This document shows, piece by piece, positions 14,483 to 19,988 of a DNA stretch of 19,988 bases (within the stretch, counting starts at the first letter, position 1; each line of letters starts with the position of its first letter). The translations under genes and the position numbers were made by a program. The DNA is from Spirochaetota bacterium (GTDB taxonomy: Bacteria; Spirochaetota; B62-G9; DRHN01), in contig JAGLSF010000005.1 of the NCBI GenBank assembly GCA_023136305.1, positions 1-19,988 on the forward strand, read 5' to 3'. Below the pieces are notes generated by a model, which saw only the letters and a list, made by a program, of their open reading frames with translations, did not search any database and was not told where the DNA came from.

Positions 14483-16520
14483 TAAAATGCAGTACCTCAG
14501 GGGAGTCGGGCCTTCAGTTTCGGAGAAGCTGGAAAGGCTCGGCATTACCACGATAGGCGATCTTCTCTATCATTTTCCAAGGGATTACGAGGACAGGAGA
14601 CATATCACCTATCTGCGTGATGCGAAGGACGGTCAGCATGTCACCTGCAGGGTGGCCGTCTCCGGCCATTCCACTTTCCAGCACCGCGGAAGACGACATC
14701 TGAGAATCAAGGTTGCCGATCCCAGTGGCCATGCCTATCTCTACTGCTTTAATAGAAATTATCTTAGGGACACACTGAAGGTTGGTTCCACCTTCTACCT
14801 TACAGGTACCGTTTCGTGCAGGAAGGGGGGTCTTCTGTTCTCACAGTTCGATTACGCATTTGGGGGTGAAGACGAAGAGCTGCGCATACTTCCCATCTAT
14901 CCTCTGACTGTGGGGCTGAGCCAGAAGAAACTCCGCAGCCTGACAGAACATGTGCTGAGAGTGGTTGGGGATCAGGTCCAGGATGAAATTCCCGAGATCA
15001 TACGCAGGGGCTACAGGCTGAAGAGCCGGCGGGAGCTCATTCGAACAATACACTATCCCGATGACATTGATTCATTGCGGAGGGCCAGGGAGGGAGTTTC
15101 CTACGAAGAGTTTTTCAAGTATCAGCTTGCCATTGGCCTTTTGAAAGACAAAAAAGTGAAGATACAAAAGACCCGCATGCCCATTGAGGGAAAGATGAAG
15201 AACAGGTTTCTGACGAGCCTTCCCTTTGAGTTGACAGGGGCGCAGAAGCGTGTGCTCGAGGAGTGCGAGCAGGATATGTCGCGACCCTCACCCATGAACC
15301 GGCTCATACAGGGTGATGTGGGTTCGGGGAAAACCGTTGTTTCCCTAGTCTGCGCACTCGACACAATTGAGCGCAGAGGGCAGGTCGCACTTATGGCACC
15401 AACCGAAGTGCTCGCGCGGCAGCATTTCGACAGGGTGAAAAGATATCTGAGTGATCTGGCTGTTCGAACCGAATTCCTGAGCGGCGCTGTTCGTGGCGAG
15501 CTTCGCGATGAGGTTCTCGAGAGCCTTCTGAGGGGAGATGTCCAGGTCATTGTGGGGACACATGCACTATTCTCCAACACCGTTTTGTTTCACGATCTGG
15601 CACTGGTCATTATTGACGAGCAGCAGAAATTCGGTGTGCTTCAGCGTGGAAGCCTCAGGGAGAAGGGAGATCATCCCGACTGTATGGTGATGAGCGCTAC
15701 ACCCATACCCCGCACCCTCTCAATGACACTGTACGGGGATTTGGATGTCTCAGTCATCGACGAGCTTCCTGCAGGACGGGGTGTTATAAAAACGGAGATT
15801 GTAAAGCAGGCAGAAATCGAAAAGGTGTACCGGAAGGTGCGAGAAGAGGTCGAAAAGGGAAGGCAGGCGTACTTCATCTACCCGCTCATCGAAGAATCGC
15901 TCAAATCTGACCTGAAGAATGCCATGAATGCCTATGACAAATTGAAGAGTGAAGAGTATCCTGACCTGTCGGTGGGGCTCATCCACGGGAGGATGAATGA
16001 TGAGGAGAAGGAAGGGGTCATGCGGGCCTTTAGAGGCGGGGAGTATCAGATATTGGTCTCGACAACAGTCATTGAAGTCGGTATCGATGTGTCCAACGCA
16101 ACGGTCATGGTCATTGAACAGGCCGAACGTTTCGGCCTTTCGAGTATACATCAGCTCCGTGGAAGAATCGGGCGCGGGGAGCATGACTCATACTGTTTTC
16201 TCGTTCCCGACCGGAGCACGGGAAGGGAGAGCTTCAACCGACTGATGATTCTGCGTGATACACAGGACGGATTCAAGATTGCGGAGTGGGACTTGAAGCT
16301 CAGAGGACCAGGTGAGCTCATCGGCAGGAAGCAATCGGGGGTGCCCTCATTCATCATCGACAGCCTCGACGTAAACACGAGGCTCATCGCAAGGGCACAG
16401 AAGGACAGCAGGAGATATCTGGAGGGAGAGATGGGGTCCGAGGAGGAGCGGCGGCGTTTCCTGGATGGATTCATACAGAGCCGCAGCTTCAGGGACGCCG
16501 TCCTCTATTTCGGTGGCTGA
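14457..16520 (+). CDS. recG: ATP-dependent DNA helicase RecG
   Basis: Rewinds stalled forks and branch-migrates Holliday junctions. The 687 residues are a normal RecG length. An N-terminal helix-hairpin and wedge OB domain (LRGVGPSVSEKLERLGI, HFPRDYEDRR) leads to helicase motifs: I GDVGSGKT (286-293), Ia APTEVLARQH, II DEQQ (387-390), III MSATPIPRTL, V VSTTVIEVGIDV and VI QLRGRIGRG. A C-terminal GRKQSGVP region follows. Motif II reads DEQQ where well-known RecG proteins have DEQH. The ATG at 14457 is chosen because AAAGG lies 7 nt upstream; an in-frame TTG at 14427 has no such site. The start overlaps plsC by 26 nt. Confidence 0.96.
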   Translation: MPEHPGLHDKMQYLRGVGPSVSEKLERLGITTIGDLLYHFPRDYEDRRHITYLRDAKDGQHVTCRVAVSGHSTFQHRGRRHLRIKVADPSGHAYLYCFNRNYLRDTLKVGSTFYLTGTVSCRKGGLLFSQFDYAFGGEDEELRILPIYPLTVGLSQKKLRSLTEHVLRVVGDQVQDEIPEIIRRGYRLKSRRELIRTIHYPDDIDSLRRAREGVSYEEFFKYQLAIGLLKDKKVKIQKTRMPIEGKMKNRFLTSLPFELTGAQKRVLEECEQDMSRPSPMNRLIQGDVGSGKTVVSLVCALDTIERRGQVALMAPTEVLARQHFDRVKRYLSDLAVRTEFLSGAVRGELRDEVLESLLRGDVQVIVGTHALFSNTVLFHDLALVIIDEQQKFGVLQRGSLREKGDHPDCMVMSATPIPRTLSMTLYGDLDVSVIDELPAGRGVIKTEIVKQAEIEKVYRKVREEVEKGRQAYFIYPLIEESLKSDLKNAMNAYDKLKSEEYPDLSVGLIHGRMNDEEKEGVMRAFRGGEYQILVSTTVIEVGIDVSNATVMVIEQAERFGLSSIHQLRGRIGRGEHDSYCFLVPDRSTGRESFNRLMILRDTQDGFKIAEWDLKLRGPGELIGRKQSGVPSFIIDSLDVNTRLIARAQKDSRRYLEGEMGSEEERRRFLDGFIQSRSFRDAVLYFGG

Positions 16521-16522
16521 AT

Positions 16523-17086
16523 GTGAAGCGTTTTCTGAAACTGACAGGCGGAAGCTTCATGGGGAGAAGACTTTATGTGCCCGACATAGGTGTTCGTCCG
16601 GCGACCAACCTCGTCAGGGAGGCAATCTTCTCTACCCTGAACTCCTTCTTTGAAAACGGGGTCCAGGGACTTGAGGTGCTCGACCTCTTTGCGGGGACAG
16701 GGTCGCTCGGGCTCGAGGCCATCAGCAGGGGAGCAGTGGCAGTTACCTTTGTCGACCAAAGCAGTGAATCGGTCAGGTCAATTCGAAGGAATCTTGAGAT
16801 ACTGGAGTATGAGGGGCAGGTCATCAGAAGCGATGTACTCCAGTTCCTCCGTCGTAACCGGTGTCTTCAGTTCAACCTCGTCTTCATTGATCCGCCCTAC
16901 AGGTACGAAAAAACCGCTGCAGTGGTCGGGGAGCTGCAAAGGGCGCTCGCGAGGGAGGCACAGACACTGCTTGTGCACGAACGTGCGTACAGCCGGGAGC
17001 TTCCCGATTTTGGAGATAAGGTCCTCTATCTCAGAAGGAAGAAGTATGGACAGACCGAGATCCTCTATTTCAATATGCAGGAATGA
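16523..17086 (+). CDS. rsmD: 16S rRNA (guanine(966)-N2)-methyltransferase RsmD
   Basis: Methylates G966 of 16S rRNA during small-subunit assembly. The 187 residues have LTGGSFMGRRLYVP at the N-terminus, RPATNLVREAIFSTL, SAM motif I DLFAGTGSLG (54-63) and the catalytic DPPY (123-126). The start is GTG 16523, with GGTGG at 16512-16516 6 nt upstream. The ATG two bases earlier runs straight into TGA, so it cannot be used. It lies 2 nt after recG, a common recG-rsmD order. Confidence 0.93.
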   Translation: MKRFLKLTGGSFMGRRLYVPDIGVRPATNLVREAIFSTLNSFFENGVQGLEVLDLFAGTGSLGLEAISRGAVAVTFVDQSSESVRSIRRNLEILEYEGQVIRSDVLQFLRRNRCLQFNLVFIDPPYRYEKTAAVVGELQRALAREAQTLLVHERAYSRELPDFGDKVLYLRRKKYGQTEILYFNMQE

Positions 17087-17102
17087 TTCCAAGCTTTGGC
17101 AT

Positions 17103-17130
17103 TGATTTATTTACAGTGTGCAACTAAGAT
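17103..17130 (+). promoter_or_regulatory. Weak possible internal promoter before the membrane-protein module
   Basis: TTGATT (17103-17108) and TAAGAT (17125-17130) are 16 bp apart in the 69-nt gap after rsmD. Each matches 4 of 6 consensus bases. If used, transcription would start near 17137, just before the purine-rich binding site of the next gene. Weak evidence; it is the only gap in this part of the operon that could hold a promoter. Confidence 0.25.
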
Positions 17131-17155
17131 TGTGGAGGAGAGGGGGGACAGACCC

Positions 17156-17407
17156 TTGAGCAGAAAAACCATGGGCATCATCTTCATCTATGCGGCGGCA
17201 GTCTGTATCATGCTTTCCATACTCTTCATGTTCAGGGTGCTGCCCTTTCGCCTTCCCTATACGGTGGCTGCATTCGGTTTTCTGCTCTATGTGGTGGGTC
17301 TCTTCCTGAGCAGAGAGGGAAAGCTCTCAACCTATAAGATCGCCATGATCGTGCTCGCGGTACTCCTCATATTCCTTGCCATTACACGGGAGGTCATTAC
17401 ACGGTGA
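17156..17407 (+). CDS. Small three-helix membrane protein, function unknown
   Basis: The likely product is 83 residues with three hydrophobic segments, about 7-27 (IIFIYAAAVCIML), 32-50 (YTVAAFGFLLYVVGLFL) and 58-77 (IAMIVLAVLLIFLAI). TTG 17156 is proposed as start because a long purine run (GGAGGAGAGGGGGGA, 17135-17149) lies 6-7 nt upstream. TTG 17096, GTG 17132 and ATG 17171 are in-frame alternatives without such a site. Its stop overlaps the start of the NusG-II gene as GTGA (17404-17407), so the two are probably translated together. No family recognised. Confidence 0.6.
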   Translation: MSRKTMGIIFIYAAAVCIMLSILFMFRVLPFRLPYTVAAFGFLLYVVGLFLSREGKLSTYKIAMIVLAVLLIFLAITREVITR

Positions 17408-17769
17408 AGGGTTTCAAGATCGGGGACTATATCGTCATAGTGCTGGTGGTGGGGCTGATTCTCCTCCTCTTCACGCTGATCTACGGTTCTAGCGGTTCTG
17501 AAAGGTATATCGAGATCACCGGCTCTGATACCAGCTATATATTTGATCCAGCAGTGAATCGTGTCGTTGATGTTGAAGGACCTATTGGTACAACCAGGGT
17601 AATCATTGAAAACGGAAAGGCCTGGGTTGAGGATTCACCCTGCAGGGACAAAATATGCATCAAGATGGGCATCCTGTCGAGACCGGGTGCGGAGGCGGTG
17701 TGCCTGCCGAACCGGGTCATTGTTCAGATGAAGGGTGACCGGGGTGGGGTTGACGGGGTCTCTCGATAG
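17404..17769 (+). CDS. NusG domain II-containing membrane-anchored protein
   Basis: The protein has 121 residues. One N-terminal membrane helix (about 9-27) is followed by a single NusG-domain-II-type beta domain on the outside. The hallmark block is present: SPCRDKIC (78-85), then SRPGAEAVCLPNRV, with cysteines at 80, 85 and 100. Despite the name, such proteins have no KOW or NGN region and are not transcription factors. The GTG start overlaps the upstream stop by 4 nt. It is followed after 68 nt by a Gx-family gene, a pairing seen in many anaerobes. From memory, EetA and EetB of Listeria-type flavin-based electron transfer loci carry these two annotations. The function here is not known. 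Confidence 0.85.
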   Translation: MKGFKIGDYIVIVLVVGLILLLFTLIYGSSGSERYIEITGSDTSYIFDPAVNRVVDVEGPIGTTRVIIENGKAWVEDSPCRDKICIKMGILSRPGAEAVCLPNRVIVQMKGDRGGVDGVSR

Positions 17770-17837
17770 GCAGGCTACTGAGCAGGGTGATGTGTATACG
17801 GTAGCTTGCCAGGTTTACTCTATGTGCGGGGTACTGC

Positions 17838-18398
17838 ATGTCGAATACGGGTACTTCTGAGCAAGTCTCTCTTGCGAACACGGATATTTCCAGAACCATC
17901 AGGGAGTCCCTGGGAAGGAAGAGGGTTTTCTGTGCGGCATTTCTGGCTACGCTCGCAATATTCCTTGCCATTGCAGAATCCATCATTCCCAAGCCCCTCC
18001 CCTGGATGCGTCTCGGACTTGCAAACGCCATCACTCTGTACGCTTTCAGTGTCATGAAACCAAGGGAGGTCCTGCTCATCATTGTGGGCAGAGTCGTGGC
18101 CGCATCCCTCCTTCTGGGTACCTTTCTCTCAATAGGGTTCGTACTCAGTCTTACAGGGGCACTTTCATCTTTCCTAGTCATGTTTTTTATGTATCGTCTG
18201 TGCAGAAGGTGGGTAAGCCTCGTTGGTATAAGTATTGTGGGAGCAGTCACGAGCAATGCAGCGCAGCTTGCTGTGGTGAATGCGATCTTCGTCGGAAGTC
18301 GGCTGTCCTATTACCTGTTGCCCTTTCTGTTTCTGTTTGCCCTGATCGGCGGTATGATAAGCGGCCTGTTCGGTCGGTTTCTAACGGAAAACTTGTAG
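17838..18398 (+). CDS. Gx transporter family membrane protein (heptaprenyl diphosphate synthase component I-like)
   Basis: The protein has 186 residues. A polar N-terminus of about 28 residues is followed by five or six membrane helices, including AAFLATLAIFLAIAESIIP and LPFLFLFALIGGMISG. The family signature is the first helix end plus IPKPLPWMRLGLANAITL (50-67), typical of Gx/Hpre_diP_synt_I proteins. The old name links it to isoprenoid synthesis, but the fold looks like a small-molecule transport component. GCGGGG at 17826-17831 precedes the ATG. The 68-nt gap upstream holds only a loose inverted repeat (GCTAC...GTAGC). Context with the NusG-II protein suggests a joint role in a membrane redox or quinone/isoprenoid process (inference). 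Confidence 0.83.
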   Translation: MSNTGTSEQVSLANTDISRTIRESLGRKRVFCAAFLATLAIFLAIAESIIPKPLPWMRLGLANAITLYAFSVMKPREVLLIIVGRVVAASLLLGTFLSIGFVLSLTGALSSFLVMFFMYRLCRRWVSLVGISIVGAVTSNAAQLAVVNAIFVGSRLSYYLLPFLFLFALIGGMISGLFGRFLTENL

Positions 18399-18474
18399 CC
18401 AATGAAACACGCAGCCCATTGACAACCGACCTATGGATCAGCTGCGGGGCTTACATGGTTATCGGGAGGTTCAC

Positions 18475-19464
18475 ATGGAACGGGAAGCATCCTTCTATGA
18501 GAAGAGAGATGATGGCAGGGTGCAGTGCCGTCTCTGCCCGCATAACTGTATCATTGCAGAGGGTAAGACGGGTATCTGCCGGGTCAGGGTGAACAGGGGA
18601 AATGTGCTGTATACAGCCATATACGGTGAGGTGTCCTCTGTTGCCATGGACCCCATTGAAAAGAAGCCGCTCTATCACTTCTTTCCGGGAAACTCAATTC
18701 TATCCATCGGAACGGTGGGATGCTCATTTCGCTGCAAATTCTGCCAGAACTACTCAACCTCACAGAACCCTGAACACCCAACCCAGTACTATTCTCCGGA
18801 GGAGCTGGTGTCGGTTGCGGGCAGCAGAGATTCCATCGGAATTGCCTACACCTACACTGAGCCGCTCATCTGGTATGAGTATGTGCTCGACTGCTGTAAG
18901 CTTGCGCATAAGGCAGGGCTCAAGAATGTCTTTGTCAGCAACGGGTATATCAATCCGGAACCCCTCGGTGAACTGCTCCTCTTTGCCGATGCCTTTAACA
19001 TCGACCTGAAGGGTATGAACACAGAGTTCTATCGGAAGGTAGTCGGGGGAAAACTTCAGGGTGTGCTCGATACGATCAGTGAGATTTCGAAACATCCGAA
19101 GATCCTGCTCGAGGTGACCACGCTCGTGATTCCGGGTTACAACGACAGCGATGCTGAGATGGAAGAGCTGACCGATTTCCTTTCGTCCCTGCGAGTTGAT
19201 ATACCCTATCACCTCTCTGCCTACTTTCCTATATACCAGTTCACGGCACCGGCTACACCCTTCAGAACACTTGAGCGCCTGCAGGAAGTGGCGCTTAAAA
19301 AGATGCGGTACGTGTATCTGGGAAACGTGAGCGGCCCAACCAATACAGTCTGTCATAATTGCGGAGCAGTGCTTGTCGAGCGGCACAGCTACTCCGTGCG
19401 TATTGGCAAGTACAGCAGGGGAACATGCGAAAATTGCGGGACAAGGGTCCCCATAATCGGTTGA
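18475..19464 (+). CDS. amrS: AmmeMemoRadiSam system radical SAM enzyme AmrS
   Basis: The protein has 329 residues. An N-terminal cysteine block (Cys18, 21, 25, 35: CRLCPHNC, GICRV) precedes the radical SAM core with Cys83-x3-Cys87-x2-Cys90 (GCSFRCKFCQN). Later conserved pieces include GIAYTYTEPLIWYEY, FNIDLKGMN and AYFPIYQF. A C-terminal ribbon has CxxC pairs at 293/296 and 318/321. This layout is that of AmrS, whose partners are AMMECR1-like AmrA and Memo-like AmrB; neither is in the window. The reaction is not established to my knowledge. The PflA-type core suggests glycyl-radical activase ancestry. The ATG at 18475 has GGGAGG 5 nt upstream; an in-frame ATG at 18433 lacks one. It is the last gene of the run that starts at obg. 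Confidence 0.88.
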   Translation: MEREASFYEKRDDGRVQCRLCPHNCIIAEGKTGICRVRVNRGNVLYTAIYGEVSSVAMDPIEKKPLYHFFPGNSILSIGTVGCSFRCKFCQNYSTSQNPEHPTQYYSPEELVSVAGSRDSIGIAYTYTEPLIWYEYVLDCCKLAHKAGLKNVFVSNGYINPEPLGELLLFADAFNIDLKGMNTEFYRKVVGGKLQGVLDTISEISKHPKILLEVTTLVIPGYNDSDAEMEELTDFLSSLRVDIPYHLSAYFPIYQFTAPATPFRTLERLQEVALKKMRYVYLGNVSGPTNTVCHNCGAVLVERHSYSVRIGKYSRGTCENCGTRVPIIG

Positions 19465-19536
19465 AAGAGAGGGTAGAACATGATGGTCTGAGTGAAAACC
19501 CCCTTCTGAAAAATCTGTAATACATGGTGAAAAAGG

Positions 19537-19572
19537 TTGCCGGGAGCATGTAATAATGGTATTCTTTATAAT
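19537..19572 (+). promoter_or_regulatory. Promoter candidates for the cold-shock gene
   Basis: TTGCCG (19537-19542) with TATTCT (19560-19565) has a 17-bp spacer. A perfect TATAAT (19567-19572) lies just beyond but has no matching -35. Either gives a leader of roughly 45-50 nt before the start at 19623, AT-rich and without a strong stem. The gap between amrS and this site (19465-19536) shows no gene. Confidence 0.45.
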
Positions 19573-19622
19573 CTTTTGTGTATGCAAGAGATACATTTAT
19601 TCTTTTGGAGGATGTACCAGTA

Positions 19623-19823
19623 ATGCCAGTAGGAAAAGTAAAATGGTTTGATGAGCGTAAGGGTTATGGGTTTATCAGCAGGGAAGACGGTGACGATGTC
19701 TTTGTGCATTATTCGGAGATCGAAACCGATGGTTTCAAAACATTGACCGAGAATCAGGAAGTCACCTTCGAACTGAAGGAAGGGCCGAAGGGCCTGCAGG
19801 CTTCCAATGTCCGCCTTGTTTGA
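19623..19823 (+). CDS. Cold-shock domain protein (CspA family)
   Basis: Single-stranded RNA/DNA-binding OB-fold protein acting as an RNA chaperone. The 66 residues are a standard Csp length. They contain VKWFDERKGYGFI with RNP1 at 13-18, and VFVHYSEI with RNP2 at 26-30. The ATG at 19623 is chosen because Csp proteins begin just before GKVKWF; GGAGGA is at 19607-19612, a long 10-nt spacing. An upstream ATG at 19578 would add 15 unrelated residues. The gene appears to be its own transcription unit, with promoter candidates and a strong terminator. Confidence 0.95.
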   Translation: MPVGKVKWFDERKGYGFISREDGDDVFVHYSEIETDGFKTLTENQEVTFELKEGPKGLQASNVRLV

Positions 19824-19834
19824 TCCAGAATGAA

Positions 19835-19870
19835 GGGGCCCCGGTTTTCCGGGGCTCCGTTCTTCCTCTT
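19835..19870 (+). terminator. Intrinsic terminator after the cold-shock gene
   Basis: A GC-rich stem, GCCCCGG-TTTT-CCGGGGC (19838-19855), is extended outward by one G-U and two G-C pairs to ten pairs. A pyrimidine tail rich in T (GTTCTTCCTCTTG) follows. It begins 11 nt after the stop codon. Confidence 0.85.
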
Positions 19871-19922
19871 GTAGTAACACATCACAATCGAACGGTGATA
19901 CAGCGCCAAAGGAGTATTTTTC

Positions 19923-19951
19923 TTGACGTATGCCCGAGGGCTGTATACATT
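19923..19951 (+). promoter_or_regulatory. Promoter of the tRNA gene
   Basis: TTGACG (19923-19928) and TACATT (19946-19951) are 17 bp apart. Transcription would begin near 19958, about 6 nt before the tRNA 5' end, a typical short leader for a tRNA gene. Confidence 0.65.
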
Positions 19952-19963
19952 AATACGACACGA

Positions 19964-19988
19964 CGCGGGGTGGAGCAGTTGGTAGCTC
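19964..19988 (+). tRNA. 5' part of a tRNA, probably initiator tRNA-fMet (cut by window edge)
   Basis: The last 25 bases fit a tRNA 5' half: acceptor strand CGCGGGG, TG at positions 8-9, D-stem GAGC, D-loop AGTTGGTA and closing GCTC. A 5' C with CGCGGGG and the GGAGCAG...GGTAGCTC D-arm are typical of bacterial initiator tRNA-Met. The anticodon is outside the window, so the identity is not proven. Confidence 0.8.

Noticed and set aside
18419..18424. Perfect TTGACA before amrS
   Set aside because: No -10-like hexamer occurs at 15-19 bp downstream, so a promoter here is not supported.
19612..19623. Three-codon upstream frame (ATG TAC CAG TAA) whose stop overlaps the cold-shock start
   Set aside because: The GGAGG is directly against this ATG, too close to initiate there. 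It is more likely just the spacer to the ATG at 19623.

Overview
The window is a dense, ordinary-looking chromosomal stretch with a GC content near 50%. It is dominated by housekeeping genes in tight operons. The gene order is rplU-rpmA-obg-nadD-yqeK-(LCP protein)-rsfS. The ribosomal genes lack a Prp protease gene between them, and a LytR-CpsA-Psr protein sits between yqeK and rsfS. Together with Gram-negative-style features (a periplasmic SPOR protein, a PglF-like sugar-nucleotide dehydratase), this suggests an anaerobic member of the Spirochaetota. That assignment rests on remembered gene order and was not computed. I see no phage, IS, CRISPR or integrated element.

Region 1 (1-3274): the last codons of a membrane protein overlap (ATGA) a soluble PglF/CapD-type NDP-sugar dehydratase. 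Next come a small zinc-ribbon protein with its own possible promoter, a hairpin, and miaB (tRNA methylthiolation).

Region 2 (3275-9137): a structured 144-nt spacer leads into a secreted TPR+SPOR protein coupled to mutS. Overlapping mutS tail-to-tail by 9 bp is a minus-strand gene for a membrane-anchored TPR protein with a C-terminal domain resembling Mrr nucleases but with degenerate active-site positions. Its promoter is near consensus. A small three-helix membrane protein is read divergently from it.

Region 3 (9138-16520): rplU and rpmA have their own promoter. Another promoter starts obg, followed by nadD, yqeK, an LCP-family protein, rsfS, a PlsC-type acyltransferase and recG. Most of these overlap by 4-26 nt or abut, so translation is probably coupled. 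The products serve ribosome assembly (Obg, RsfS, L21, L27), NAD synthesis, dinucleotide hydrolysis, cell envelope and phospholipid synthesis, and fork repair.

Region 4 (16523-19988): rsmD, a short three-helix membrane protein, a NusG-domain-II protein, a Gx-family membrane protein and the radical SAM enzyme AmrS. The NusG-II/Gx pair resembles the EetA/EetB pair of flavin-based extracellular electron transfer loci. A cold-shock protein with a strong terminator follows. The window ends inside a tRNA that looks like initiator tRNA-Met, with its own promoter.

I found no clear undescribed system. The observations most worth following are the membrane-TPR-Mrr-like protein, the LCP protein that appears to have lost the family's catalytic residues, and the NusG-II/Gx module.
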